Shown: piece by piece, positions 49,601 through 60,398 of the stretch
Layout: the number at the start of each line of letters is the position of its first letter
Position numbering within the stretch: the first letter of the stretch is position 1
From: Bog-756 sp963734395
Lineage (GTDB): Bacteria > Actinomycetota > Acidimicrobiia > Acidimicrobiales > RAAP-2
Assembly: GCA_963734395.1 (NCBI GenBank)
Contig: CAVTGY010000003.1
Span: 496,001-560,000 of the forward strand
Length of the DNA stretch: 64,000 nt
Reading direction: 5' to 3'
The notes under the pieces: generated by a model
The model's input: only the letters and a program-made list of their open reading frames with translations
Databases searched by the model: none
What the model was told of the DNA's origin: nothing
Position numbers and translations under genes: made by a program

Positions 49601-50350
49601 TCAGATGTACATCCCGCCGTTGACGCCGACGAGCTGCCCGGTGATGTACCCCGCGTCCTCGGAACAGAGGAAGGCACTGGTGGCAGCGATGTCGTCCGGC
49701 GTCGCCGCTCGCCCGACGGGGACCATCTTCCCCAGGACGTCGATGCCCGGCACGTCCCCCTTCTCCCCGGCATGCCTCGCCATCGGGGTGTCGACGATCG
49801 TCGGGGGAATGGTGTTGACCGTGATGCCACTGCGCCGGCGAACTCCCGGGCGAACGCCTTGGTCAGCCCGATCACACCGGCCTTCGACGCCACGTAGTGC
49901 GCCATGTGGGGCGCGCCGGACTGGGCACTCGACGAGGAGATGGTCACGATGCGGCCCCAGCCCTCGGCGAGCATGTCCGGTACCGCCAGCTGCATGCAGA
50001 CGAAGGTTCCGGTCAGGTTGACGGCCAGTATGTGGTCCCACTTCTCGGGGGTGATGTCGGCCACCGCGTCGAACGACTCGATGCCGGCGCTGGTCACCAG
50101 GATGGTGATCGGGCCGAACTGGGCTCTCACCGCGGCGAACACCTTCTCCAGCGCTCCGCGGTCGGCCACGTCGACCTGGTGGGCAGCGGCAGCGGGACCC
50201 TCGTTCGCACAGCGCGGCCGCCGCCGTCTCCGCCCCCGCACCGTCGCGGTCGAGCAGGGCGACGGCATGGCCGGCTTCGGCCAACCGATGGGCGACACCC
50301 AGCCCGATGCCCGATGCCGCCCCGGTGACCACCGCCACCCGGGCGCTCAT
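49601..50350 (-). CDS. Short-chain dehydrogenase/reductase (two frame breaks)
   Basis: NAD(P)-dependent SDR of about 250 residues. TGAASGIGLGVAHRL cofactor motif, NNAG-like VTSAGIESFDAV, catalytic Ser in TISSSSAQSGAPHMAHYVASKAGVIGLTKA (YxxxK present; quoted in overlapping parts), and the C-terminal PPTIVDTPMARHAG and SEDAGYITGQLVGVNGGMYI. Frame changes near 50205 and 49840. Start ATG 50350 overlaps the P450 stop (ATGA), so the two are one operon and the SDR may oxidise the P450 product. Substrate unknown. Confidence 0.88.
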   Translation of the reverse strand: MSARVAVVTGAASGIGLGVAHRLAEAGHAVALLDRDGAGAETAAAALCERGSRCRCPPGRRGRPRSAGEGVRRGESPVRPDHHPGDQRRHRVVRRGGRHHPREVGPHTGRQPDRNLRLHAAGGTGHARRGLGPHRDHLLVECPVRRAPHGALRGVEGRCDRADQGVRPGVRRRSGITVNTIPPTIVDTPMARHAGEKGDVPGIDVLGKMVPVGRAATPDDIAATSAFLCSEDAGYITGQLVGVNGGMYI

Positions 50351-51654
50351 TGCGGTGCCTCGGTCGGGGTGAACTCGATATGGAGGTCGTGGAGCCCGCG
50401 CAGCACCCAGGTGGGCTCGTAGTCGAACGTGCGGGCACCGGGTGGGCCGTGGTGCTCATCGGAGAGCCTGATGTCCCGCATCCGGTCGAGGATGCGCTCG
50501 ATGCTGATCCGGCCTTCGGCCCGGGCCAGGGGACCCCCGGGGCAGGAGTGGGCGCCGCGCCCGAAGGCCAGATGCTCCTTGGCGTTGCGCCGGTCGACCT
50601 TGAACTCGGCCGGATCCTCGAACCGCCGGGGTCGCGGTTGGCCGCGCCGTTCAGCAGCATCACCGGGGTGCCCGGTGCGATGTCGACTCCGCCCACGTTG
50701 ACCGCCCGGCGGGCCAGCCGGAAGTCGGCCTTCACCGGGCTCTCGATCCGCAGTGCCTCTTCGATGAAGTCGGGGATCCGCTCGCCGTGGGCCCGTAGCT
50801 CGTCCTGCAGATCCGGGTATTCGGAGAGGTATTTGAGCCCGGTGGCGAGTAGGCGGGCGGTGGTCTCCTGGCCGGCGGCGAAGAGAAACGAAGCGGTGCG
50901 GACGACGGCCGCCACATCAGGGGTCGACCCGTCCGGGTACTTGGCCAGGGCGAGGTCGGTCAGCACGTCGTGGCGCGGGCTCTCCCGACGGTCCTCGATG
51001 TACCTGGTGAACCAGTCGTCGACTGACGACAGCAGGTTGAGCGAGGAGGGATCCTCGTCGTCCTCTGCCGACCGGTCGTGCCCGGCGCCGATCTTCCCGG
51101 GGGTGGCGCTCAATCCGAAGATCCGGCGGAGAGCCGGGTGGTCCGTCTTCGGGCACCCCCAGGACGTCGGCCACGGCGAGCATGGCGAAGGGCTGCGCAT
51201 AGGCGCTGATGAATTCGCAGTGGCCGTCGGCGATGAACTCGTCGAGCTGACGGTCGACGGCCCGCCACATGAACGCCTCGTTCTCCTTGAGCCGCTTGGG
51301 GGTCAGGAGCCGCATCAGCAGTGCCCGCTCCTGGGTGTGCATGGGGGGGTCCATGGTGACCATGTGCTCGTTCATCGGGAGCTGGTCGCGTTGGCGCTCG
51401 ATGAGCTCGCTGACATCGTCCCCCTCGAGCGGCTCGGGGAAGGTGGCGAAGGGGCCGATCACCGAGATGCAGGAGGAGAACGTCTCGAGGTTGCGGTAGA
51501 CCTCGGTCGCCTCGTCGTAGCCGGACACCGCCACCACCCCGTAGTGGGGCGTCGCCACCACCGGGCATTGCGAGCGGAGATACTCGAAGTAGGGGTACGG
51601 GTCCGCGATCAGCGAGTCGTCCATGAAGAAGTCGACTGTCTCGTAGTTGGTCAT
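50347..51654 (-). CDS. Cytochrome P450 (two frame breaks)
   Basis: Haem monooxygenase, about 430 residues repaired. Helix-I FLFAAGQETTARLL, ExxR in IEEALRIES, and the haem loop FGRGAHSCPGGPLARAEG (FxxGxHxCxG with Cys ligand). Frame changes near 51135 and 50635-50640 join the N-terminal part, the I-helix part and the haem loop. Start ATG 51654, with a divergent tetR gene and a 30-base palindrome just upstream, so repression by the TetR protein is likely. Ferredoxin and reductase partners are not adjacent. Actinobacterial P450s of this general type hydroxylate steroids, terpenes or fatty acids. Confidence 0.9.
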
Positions 51655-51672
51655 GCCCTACTCTCTCCTGTT

Positions 51673-51702
51673 GCCGATGCTGAGCGATTGCTTAGCATCG
51701 GC
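51673..51702. promoter_or_regulatory. Candidate TetR operator (30-bp palindrome)
   Basis: GCCGATGCTgAGC - GATT - GCTtAGCATCGGC: 13-base arms with one mismatch. It lies 18 bases upstream of the P450 ATG and 39 bases upstream of the tetR ATG, in the 87-base divergent spacer, the standard place for a TetR-family site. Confidence 0.7.
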
Positions 51703-51741
51703 GACGGGGCGAGGTCAACAACGGGTGGAGGTCGAAAGGAA

Positions 51742-52332
51742 ATGGTTTCGAACCGCAGGATCGGCGCCGAGGACTCAAAGAGCCGCACCGCGCTCCTCGA
51801 CGCCACCGAGCAGATCATGTTGGAGGATGGCTACGCGGCGGTGAGCTCCCGGCGCATCGCCCAGCGGGCCAACCTCAAGCCGCAGCTGGTCCACTACTAC
51901 TTCCGGACCATGGACGACCTCTTTCTCGCCGCATTCCGACGACGCGCCGAGGTCGGTCTCGACCATCTGTCCAAGGCGCTGACCTCCGGGCTTCCCTTGC
52001 GGGCGATCTGGGCGTTCGGCGACGATCCGACCAGCACCGCGCTCAACATGGAGTTCGTCGCCCTGGCCAATCACCGCAAGTCGATCCGGTCGGAGATCGC
52101 CCGCTACGGGGAGCTGTTCCGCGCCAAGCAGACGGAGGTCTTGGCCTCGGTGATGGGCGAGCAGGGGATCGACACCGATCGCTTCCCTCCTGTCGCGGTG
52201 ATGACCGTCATGACCAGCGTCTCGCAGATCCTGGTATTGGAGGAGGCGTTGGGGATCACCACCGGCCATGCGGAGACCCGTGCCCTGGTGGCTCGCCTGC
52301 TCGACGACTACGGGCGGACCGGTACCCCGTAA
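51742..52332 (+). CDS. TetR/AcrR family transcriptional regulator
   Basis: 196-residue repressor. The HTH is in the N-terminal 60 residues: TALLDATEQIMLEDGYAAVS, SSRRIAQRANLKPQLVHYYF (helix-turn-helix with YYF), then a C-terminal ligand domain. ATG 51742 with AAGGA immediately upstream. Divergent from the P450 across a 30-base palindrome. Likely represses P450-SDR and itself; the ligand is probably a substrate or CoA thioester of the pathway (inference). Confidence 0.9.
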   Translation: MVSNRRIGAEDSKSRTALLDATEQIMLEDGYAAVSSRRIAQRANLKPQLVHYYFRTMDDLFLAAFRRRAEVGLDHLSKALTSGLPLRAIWAFGDDPTSTALNMEFVALANHRKSIRSEIARYGELFRAKQTEVLASVMGEQGIDTDRFPPVAVMTVMTSVSQILVLEEALGITTGHAETRALVARLLDDYGRTGTP

Positions 52333-52364
52333 CCCGGCTCGGCCGGCAGCGGGCCCAACCCGGC

Positions 52365-53903
52365 TCAGTCAGCCCGGAGTTCGCGCTTGAGCACCTTGCC
52401 GGACGGGTTGCGCGGCAGCGCGTCGAGGAAGGTGGCCTCCTTGGGGACCTTGTATCGGGCCAGCCGGGCGCGGCAGTGCTCGATCAGCTCTTCGGGCGTC
52501 ACCGTCGCGCCTTCGCGCCGGACCACGAATGCCACCGGCACCTCGCCCCATCGGTCGTCGGGACGGCCCACGACGGCTGCTTCGAGCACCGACTCGTGTT
52601 CGTAGAGCACCCGCTCGACCTCCGAGCTGGCGATGTTCTCCCCGCCGGACACGATCATGTCCTTGAGGCGATCGACGATGAACAGGTAGCCGTCCTCGTC
52701 GCGAACGCCGATGTCCCCGGTGTGGAACCAGCCGCCGGCGAACGCCGCCTCGGTCGCCTCCGGGTCACGCCAGTAGCCGGAGAACACCTTGGGGCCGCGC
52801 AGGACGATCTCCCCACGGGCGCCCGCAGGCAGCGACCTCCCCTGGTCGTCCCAGATGTCGAGCTCGAGGTAGAGGCACGGACGGCCCACACTCCCGAGCT
52901 TGGTGATGATGCTGTCCCGATCGAGGAAGGTGTCACCCGAGACCGTCTCGGTCAGCCCGTACGCGTCGGCGAACCATGCCGAGGGAAACGTGCGTTGGAT
53001 CCGCTCGATGAGCGGGATCGGCATCTTCTCGCCGCCGTTGATGATCAGCCGGAGCGAGGACAGATCGCGCTGCTCGAGGTCGGGTAGGGCCATGATGGCG
53101 TTGACCATGGCCGGTGCAAGCCACACCGTGGACACTCGCGATCGCTCGAGCTCGATCACCACTGCGGACGCGTCGAACGATCGGTGGATGATCACGGTGG
53201 CGCCCGCCGCGACGAGCGAGGTGGTGGTGAGGTCCAGCGCGCCGACGTGGTAGAGCGGCCCGCAGGCGAGCCCCAGATCGGCACCGGTAAAGCCGAACTC
53301 GATGATGTGGGCCATGTTCTTCCACGCCAGGTTGGCGTGGGTGATCATCACCCCCTTGGGCCGCCCGGTGGTGCCCGAGGTGTACATGAGACGGTGGACG
53401 TCATCAGCGGCCACCGCAACAGGCGCCAGGTCATCCGGGGTGCGGTGGAGGTCTCCGAACGCCGTCCATCCGTCCGGAGCAGCGGTGGACACGCACACCC
53501 GGACCACCGAAGGCACCATGTCCCGGGTCGCCTCGGTTCCCAGACCGACCAGCGCCTCGTCGCACACCAGCACGCGGGCTCGGGAGTGCTCGAGGATGTA
53601 CTGCACCTCCGGTGCGGCGAGCCTCCAGTTGATCGGCATGGCCACGGCGCCGAGGTAGTTGGCGGCGAACACCGTCTCCAAGAACTCGGGGCAGTTGTAG
53701 GCAAGGAGACCCACCACGTCGCCACGATCGACGCCGCGGTCGCGCAGGCCGGCGGCCAGTGCCGCGCTCCGATTGGCCATTTCGCCGTAGGTGGTTTCTT
53801 GGCCTTCGAACACGGTCATCACCTTGCGGGGAGAACGGATGGCGTGGTGGGTGAGGACGGCGAACCAATTCATGTCCGACGGGATCGGCGCTCCGGAGGT
53901 CAC
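52365..53903 (-). CDS. AMP-dependent acyl-CoA synthetase (fatty-acid/carboxylic-acid CoA ligase)
   Basis: ANL-family ligase, 512 residues, intact. Core motif YTSGTTGRPKGVMITHANL, AYGLTETVSGDT, GGWFHTGDIGVRDEDGY, the hinge DRLKDMIVSGGENI and the C-terminal Lys in PRNPSGKVLKREL. GTG 53903 is preferred to ATG 53876 because family similarity starts between them; upstream in-frame codons to 54029 are not conserved. Same strand and 75 bases downstream of an SDR. It would activate a carboxylic acid made by the pathway. Convergent with tetR. Confidence 0.92.
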   Translation of the reverse strand: MTSGAPIPSDMNWFAVLTHHAIRSPRKVMTVFEGQETTYGEMANRSAALAAGLRDRGVDRGDVVGLLAYNCPEFLETVFAANYLGAVAMPINWRLAAPEVQYILEHSRARVLVCDEALVGLGTEATRDMVPSVVRVCVSTAAPDGWTAFGDLHRTPDDLAPVAVAADDVHRLMYTSGTTGRPKGVMITHANLAWKNMAHIIEFGFTGADLGLACGPLYHVGALDLTTTSLVAAGATVIIHRSFDASAVVIELERSRVSTVWLAPAMVNAIMALPDLEQRDLSSLRLIINGGEKMPIPLIERIQRTFPSAWFADAYGLTETVSGDTFLDRDSIITKLGSVGRPCLYLELDIWDDQGRSLPAGARGEIVLRGPKVFSGYWRDPEATEAAFAGGWFHTGDIGVRDEDGYLFIVDRLKDMIVSGGENIASSEVERVLYEHESVLEAAVVGRPDDRWGEVPVAFVVRREGATVTPEELIEHCRARLARYKVPKEATFLDALPRNPSGKVLKRELRAD

Positions 53904-53977
53904 TGGCCGTCCCCTAGCGTTGGTCGGTCCGGGATCCCAACATGTGCTCCCACTCGCGCGCCCGGCCGACAGCCCGC

Positions 53978-54724
53978 TCAGGGCGCCGAGTAACCGCCGT
54001 CGACGACCATCGCCGAACCGGTCGTCCAACGGGAGGCGTCGCCCGCCAGGTACGAGTAGGCGCCGACCAGGTCATCCGCCGATCCCAGTCCGAGGGGATG
54101 CCGTTCGCCGATGGCGTCAACCGTCTCGGCGGAGAGATCGGCGTGGATGGCCGACCGGAACGATCCCGGGCACACGCAGTTGACCCGGATCCCGTCTCGG
54201 GCATACTCGACCGCGGCCACCTTGGCGATCTGAATCACCGCCGCCTTGGTCGCGCAGTACGGCGCCGCGTGCGACCAGGCGGTCAGCCCGGAGACCGATG
54301 CGGTGAGCACGATCGAGCCCGAGTGCTGTGGACGCATGCGCCCGACCGCGGCGCGGATGCCGTGGACGGCTCCGAGGACGTTGATCCGGAAGGCGCGCTC
54401 CCACTCCTCGGTGGCCAGGTTGTGGATCCGACCGTTGGCCGACAGCACGCCGGCGTTGCTGATCAGCACGTCGAGGCGGCCGAACCGCTCGACCGCCGAA
54501 GCGACCACCGATTCGACCGAGGCGAAGTCACTCACGTCGGCCAGGGCCGACTCGACACCGTTGTCGGTGTGGGGGAGGCCGGCGACGGTGGCCTCGAGCG
54601 ACGGTGCACTGATGTCGCTCAACATCAGATCGGTATCCGGCTCGCTCGCCAGTTGGCGGGACACCGCCGCACCGAGGGCTCCGCCCGCCCCGGTGATCAC
54701 CACCACCCGTCGCGACGCCGTCAT
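53978..54724 (-). CDS. Short-chain dehydrogenase/reductase
   Basis: 248-residue SDR, intact. Cofactor motif VVVITGAGGALGAAV, NAG in VLISNAGVLSANG, catalytic Ser-Tyr-Lys in VSGLTAWSHAAPYCATKAAVI and the end RWTTGSAMVVDGGYSAP. ATG 54724 is chosen over an upstream in-frame extension. Divergent from the E1 gene across a 16-bp palindrome. Confidence 0.9.
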   Translation of the reverse strand: MTASRRVVVITGAGGALGAAVSRQLASEPDTDLMLSDISAPSLEATVAGLPHTDNGVESALADVSDFASVESVVASAVERFGRLDVLISNAGVLSANGRIHNLATEEWERAFRINVLGAVHGIRAAVGRMRPQHSGSIVLTASVSGLTAWSHAAPYCATKAAVIQIAKVAAVEYARDGIRVNCVCPGSFRSAIHADLSAETVDAIGERHPLGLGSADDLVGAYSYLAGDASRWTTGSAMVVDGGYSAP

Positions 54725-54784
54725 GCCGGCTCCGGTCGCGTCCCGGGCGCGCCGATCGCATCGGCCATCGTTCTCGTACTCATT

Positions 54785-54800
54785 TGTACCGGCCAGTACA
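54785..54800. promoter_or_regulatory. Candidate TetR-type operator in divergent SDR/E1 promoter
   Basis: TGTACCGGCCAGTACA: arms TGTAC/GTACA with a GGCC centre, one mismatched pair. It lies in the 111-base gap between the SDR ATG (54724) and the E1 start (54836), overlapping TACACT (54797-54802), a possible -10. The adjacent acyl-CoA genes make a TetR/FadR-like repressor likely. Confidence 0.55.
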
Positions 54801-54835
54801 CTACATTTTCGTGACTGTCGGCCCGTCCTCGCCCG

Positions 54836-56800
54836 GTGCGTGTGCCCGCCGACCTCATCGAGATGTACCGCAGGATGCTGGTGATCCGCGGCTTCGAGGA
54901 ACGGGTGTCTTCGCTGTACCGCGACGGAGAGGTTCCCGGTTTCGTCCACCTCTCGATCGGGCAGGAGGCGTCAGCCGTGGGCGCATGTTGGCCCCTCGGT
55001 CCGGCCGACATCATCACCTCGACCCACCGGGGTCACGGACACTGCCTGGCCAAGGGTCTCGACCCGCTGGCCATGTTCGCAGAGCTGATGGGCAAGGATC
55101 AGGGGACCAACCGAGGCCGCGGCGGGTCGATGCACATCGCCGATCCGAAGCTCGGGGTCTTCGGTGCCAACGGGATCGTCGCCGCGGGCGTGCCGATCGC
55201 AGTGGGCGCGGCGACCGCGTCCCAGCTCCGCGCCGACGGCGGCATCACCGTGGCGTTCTTCGGCGACGGCGCGCCCGCCCAGGGCGCCTTCCACGAGGCC
55301 ATGAACCTCGCCGCCGTATGGCAACTGCCGGTTGTCTTCTTCTGTGAGAACAACGGGTACGCCGAGTTCTCCCCCGCGTCGACGCAGCACGCGGCGTCAC
55401 TCGAGCGTCGAACCGCCGGCTACGGCATTCCCTACGTCGCCGTCGACGGCAACGATGTGGTGGCGACGACGGCTGCCATGGAGGACCTGGTCGGCGTGGT
55501 GCGGGCCGGAGGAGGCCCGGCGGTGGTGGAGGCGGCGACGTTTCGGTGGCACGGTCATTACGAGGGAGATCCCGAGCGCTACCGGTCCGCGGAGGAGGTC
55601 GAGGAGTGGAAGGCGCGTGACCCGCTCCTGGTGCACGAGGCCCGGCTCCGGGAGGCCGGTGTCGGTGACGACGAGCTGAAGGCGCTGGAGTCCTCGGTGG
55701 CCGCCGGCCTCGACGGCGCGGTCGAGGAGGCACGGCGGCTGGCCGGCCCGGACCCGGCCACGGTGACCGAATTCGTCCTGCGGGCGAGGCCGGTGCGGGA
55801 CGAACCGCGGCCGCCGTCATCTGACGCACCCGAGTTTCGGATGATGGACGCCGTCCACGATGCGCTCGAGGCCGAGCTGGCCGCCGACGACCGGGTGTTG
55901 GTGGCCGGGATCGACGTCGGCGAGGGTGGCAACGTCTTCGGGCTCATGCGCGGCCTGCGCGACCGGTTCGGTGATCGGGTGCGGGACACCCCGATCTCCG
56001 AGACCGCCGTCATCGGCCTGGGGGTGGGCGCGGCCATGGCCGGAATGCACCCGGTGGTCGAGTTGATGTACCTCGATTTCGTCGGCGTCTGCTTCGACCA
56101 GCTGCTCAACCAGGCCGCCAAGCTGCCGTTCATGACCGGTGGGGGCGCCGAGATGGCGCTGGTTGTCCGGACCCAGTTCGGGGCGGGCCGCTCCTCGGGC
56201 AGCCAGCACTCGCAGAGCCTCGAAGCGCTGCTGGCCCACATCCCGGGGCTCACGGTGGTCATGCCCTCGACACCGGCCGACACCTACGGCCTGCTGCGCG
56301 CCGCCATCCAGGACCCGAATCCGGTGGTGTTCATCGAGAACCGGCTGCTCTACGGCATGAAGGGTCCGAAGCCGCCGGCCGACTACCTGCTCCCGATCGG
56401 CACGTCCGCCGTGGTCCGTCCCGGATCCGACGTGACCGTGGTGTCGGTCTCACGGATGGTCCACGAGGCGGTGGCTGCCGCCGAGCGGATGGACGGCGAG
56501 GGGATCTCCGTCGAGGTGATCGACCTGCGGACGGTCGCCCCGCTCGACATGGTGCCGATCCTCGGTTCGGTGGAGCGGACCGGCCGGCTCCTCATCGCCC
56601 ACGAAGCGGTCGTACCTTTCGGCATCGGGGCCGAGATCGCGGCCACCGTGGCCCGGGAGGCGTTCTGGGACCTCGATGCGCCGATAGAGCGAGTCGGGGC
56701 GGCGGCGAGCCCCCCGCCCTACGCTCCCGTCCTCGAACAGGCCTGGCTCCCTGACCGCGACGACATCGCCGAGGCCATCCGCCGCCTCGCCGCGGTGTGA
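54836..56800 (+). CDS. Fused E1 alpha-beta subunits of a 2-oxoacid dehydrogenase (TPP-dependent)
   Basis: Single 654-residue chain, intact. Residues about 1-320 are the alpha subunit with the TPP motif from GDGAPAQGAFHEAMNLAAVW (GDG at 143-145) to ENNGYAEFS, plus RGHGHCLAKGLDP and GRGGSMHIAD. Residues about 335-654 are the beta subunit (RVLVAGIDVGEGGNVFGLM, TPISETAVIGLGVGAAMAG, GGGAEMALVVRTQFGAG, VVFIENRLLYGMKG, VIDLRTVAPLDM, GRLLIAHEAVVPFGIGAEIA). Such fusions occur elsewhere, but E1 of this acetoin/branched-chain type is normally two genes. No E2 or E3 is adjacent. Start GTG 54836 gives VRVPADLIEMYRR; GTG 54811 in another frame is an alternative if a base is missing. Divergent from an SDR and convergent with ACAD. 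Confidence 0.9.
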   Translation: MRVPADLIEMYRRMLVIRGFEERVSSLYRDGEVPGFVHLSIGQEASAVGACWPLGPADIITSTHRGHGHCLAKGLDPLAMFAELMGKDQGTNRGRGGSMHIADPKLGVFGANGIVAAGVPIAVGAATASQLRADGGITVAFFGDGAPAQGAFHEAMNLAAVWQLPVVFFCENNGYAEFSPASTQHAASLERRTAGYGIPYVAVDGNDVVATTAAMEDLVGVVRAGGGPAVVEAATFRWHGHYEGDPERYRSAEEVEEWKARDPLLVHEARLREAGVGDDELKALESSVAAGLDGAVEEARRLAGPDPATVTEFVLRARPVRDEPRPPSSDAPEFRMMDAVHDALEAELAADDRVLVAGIDVGEGGNVFGLMRGLRDRFGDRVRDTPISETAVIGLGVGAAMAGMHPVVELMYLDFVGVCFDQLLNQAAKLPFMTGGGAEMALVVRTQFGAGRSSGSQHSQSLEALLAHIPGLTVVMPSTPADTYGLLRAAIQDPNPVVFIENRLLYGMKGPKPPADYLLPIGTSAVVRPGSDVTVVSVSRMVHEAVAAAERMDGEGISVEVIDLRTVAPLDMVPILGSVERTGRLLIAHEAVVPFGIGAEIAATVAREAFWDLDAPIERVGAAASPPPYAPVLEQAWLPDRDDIAEAIRRLAAV

Positions 56801-56835
56801 CCCGGCGCGCTGTCCGACGCACCACGGGGTCCGGT

Positions 56836-57984
<1,149 letters not shown>

Positions 57985-58070
57985 CGTCCGATCCTATTGG
58001 ACCGAATGACACGAACTTCCAGGACGCGAACGGTGCGATCAGCTCGACGAGTGGCTCCGCCGCTCCGCTC

Positions 58071-58987
58071 TCACGATCCGGCGGATGGATCGTCGGCCGG
58101 CAGATGAGCCATGAAGGCGGCCGACCAGTCCATGAGTTGGCGAAGGGACGTAGTAGCCGGTCTCATCGTTGATCGTCTCCCAGTGACGAGCGACGTCCTC
58201 GATGGTCGGCTCCTGTCCGGGGTGTACGTACCCTTCGGTCGATGCAATGAACAGGCGGGCGAAGCGGCCGAATCCTGCGGTGTAGATCTCCCCGTTGACC
58301 GGGCAGCTCTCGTGGGCGAGGTACGCCGCCATCGGGGCGACCAGCTCCGGCGACCATCCGGGGGTCGTCGGAACCCTGGGCGGCCATCCGGGTCATCGCC
58401 GCCGGCGCGATGAGGTTGACCTTGATGCCGAGGGGGGCACCCGCGGTCTTCAAGCTGCGGGCGAGCCCGATGACCCCGGCTTTGGCCGTGGCGTACGAGG
58501 TGTTGGTGGGCAGGCCCAGCATTCCGGTGGAGGTGGTGAGGACGATCCGGCCGTAGTGCTGCTCGACCATGTGGGGCCAGGCGGCGCGGGTGGTGTTGAA
58601 CGATCCCCCGACGTGGACCGCGAGGTGAAGCGCCAGGTTTTCGGCGTCGGCGTCCGGGAATCCGGCCCACCGGATGACCCCGGCGTTGTTGATCACGATG
58701 TCGAGACGTCCGAACTGCTCGACCGCCCTGTTGACCAGTGCCTCTGCACCGGCGACCGACGACACATCGCTGGTGTCGGCGACCGCGACTCCTCCTGTGT
58801 CGACGATGCCGGCCACCGCCGTGGCTGCCGGCTCATCGTCGGCTCCGACGCCATCCATCGAGCCACCGAGGTCGTTGACCACGACCCGTGCCCCCCGCTC
58901 AGCCAGCAGCCTCGCGTGGGCGAGCCCGATGCCCCGCCCCGCACCGGTGACGACGGCGACGCGTCCGTTGAAGTCGAGCTGGCTCAG
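58071..58987 (-). CDS. SDR family oxidoreductase related to MFE-2 (17beta-HSD4-like) (frame breaks)
   Basis: About 305 residues, longer than a plain SDR and similar to the dehydrogenase half of MFE-2. Motifs are VAVVTGAGRGIGLAHARLL, VVVNDLGGSMDGVG, VINNAGVIRWAGF and STGMLGLPTNTSYATAKAG. Frame changes near 58370 and 58140 lead to the end MDWSAAFMAHLPADDPSAGS and TGA 58071-58073 (+ coordinates). No ATG, GTG or TTG lies between the amidohydrolase stop and the first strand; CTG 58987, overlapping that TGA as CTGA, is the likely start. It would act as a 3-hydroxyacyl-CoA dehydrogenase (inference). Confidence 0.83.
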
Positions 58988-60228
58988 GCCGGCACCGGAG
59001 CCTCGAACCCGAGGAGCCGGCCCAAGGTGCCACCGATGATGGCGGCCCGCTCGTCGGCGGGGAGATCGCCGAGCTGGGTGGCGATCAGCTCCCGGCTCCC
59101 GCCGAACGTCCCTTCGGCGTGGGGGTAGTCGTTGCCCCACACGATGGTCGACAACCCGGTGACGTGCCGGCAGGCGACGGCCACCGGGTCGTCCTGAAAC
59201 GACACGTGGAACTGGCGCCGGACATACTCACTCGGCTTCAACGGGTAGGGCCACTTCTCGTTGAGGCGGAACAGCTGGGCCATGCTGGGCTGGTCGTCGG
59301 CCGGGCGGTTCTCGTCCCAGTACCCGAGCCACCAGTCGGCATCCTGACCGATGCCGGTCACCCAGCACTTGTCCATCGACCCGGTCAGCGACGCCAGCCA
59401 GTGGGCGTTGAACTCGATCAGGGCGAAGTGCAGCTCGGGGTAGCGCTCGGGGACGCCGCCGCCGATGAGCTCGCAGATGATCTGTTGGGGGACCATGGTG
59501 CTGTAGATGCACTGGGTGATCATCCGCTTCGAGGCCGACTTCTCGGTCATCGGCTGGTTGACCTGCGCCGCCGACTCCATGACCACTTTGAGCGTGGTCG
59601 ACGCCGGGTCGTCGACCTTCACCCCGCCGGTCTGGGTGTGGATGAACACCTGCACGCCGTTGGCCACGGCCGCCTCCCACACCGGATCGAAGTCCCGGGA
59701 GTAGTAGGGCTTCGGCGCGATGGCCGGGAGCAGGATGGCGCGGAACCCGGCGGCGGCGACCCGCTCGATCTCGGCCACGGCGTCGTCGATATCGGTCAAC
59801 GGAATCGGAGCGGTAGGGACGATCTGGGAGAAGTACGGCGCGAAGCGCTCGACGATGTAGTCGTTGTACACACGAGCGTGGGCCATCGAGAGCTCGTGAT
59901 CGTCCGAGTACAGTCCGAACAGCGACAGGTTCGGGTGCATCACCTGGACGTCGACCCCGTCGAGGGCCATGTCCTCCAGGATGATGTCGGGATCGCCCTC
60001 GGGCATCCGCCCGCCGGTCTGGCGGTACCGGGAGATCGTCCAACCCTCGTACCCGGGGGTGTGCAGGCGCCGGAAGATCCGGGCGCCACCCTCGACCAGC
60101 GGCTCGGTCTCGAAGTCCTCCTCCCAGACCCCCCGGTCCCGAAGGTGCTTCGGGAGGCGGGTGCGGAACAGATCGACGGGCTCGAGCATGTGCCCATCGG
60201 CGGAAACGACCAGTTCACCCTGCGACAT
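58984..60228 (-). CDS. Amidohydrolase_2 family metal-dependent hydrolase
   Basis: 414 residues, intact. ATG 60228 follows GAGGT at eight bases. SADGHMLEPVDLF (D-x-H metal pair), GVQVFIHTQTGG (metal His), ELHFALIEFNAHWLASL and WGNDYPHAEGTFG with catalytic Asp. Same architecture as 17167-18451. Members near this one are frequent in actinobacterial catabolic clusters, with substrate unknown; decarboxylase activity as in ACMSD relatives is possible. The SDR start overlaps its stop. Confidence 0.87.
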   Translation of the reverse strand: MSQGELVVSADGHMLEPVDLFRTRLPKHLRDRGVWEEDFETEPLVEGGARIFRRLHTPGYEGWTISRYRQTGGRMPEGDPDIILEDMALDGVDVQVMHPNLSLFGLYSDDHELSMAHARVYNDYIVERFAPYFSQIVPTAPIPLTDIDDAVAEIERVAAAGFRAILLPAIAPKPYYSRDFDPVWEAAVANGVQVFIHTQTGGVKVDDPASTTLKVVMESAAQVNQPMTEKSASKRMITQCIYSTMVPQQIICELIGGGVPERYPELHFALIEFNAHWLASLTGSMDKCWVTGIGQDADWWLGYWDENRPADDQPSMAQLFRLNEKWPYPLKPSEYVRRQFHVSFQDDPVAVACRHVTGLSTIVWGNDYPHAEGTFGGSRELIATQLGDLPADERAAIIGGTLGRLLGFEAPVPA

Positions 60229-60398
60229 GATTGCTACCTCCATGCGCCCGACCCGGGGACGCCCGTCGGAATCGGAACGCACCTTCGCGGCCTACGCGAA
60301 CCACGTTCACAACCTAATCCAATCGGTCGGTAGGGTGCAATGCGGGACCGAGGAGAATGCGCCCGGTCGATGCACCGGAACACCCAAAAGGAGCAGGA

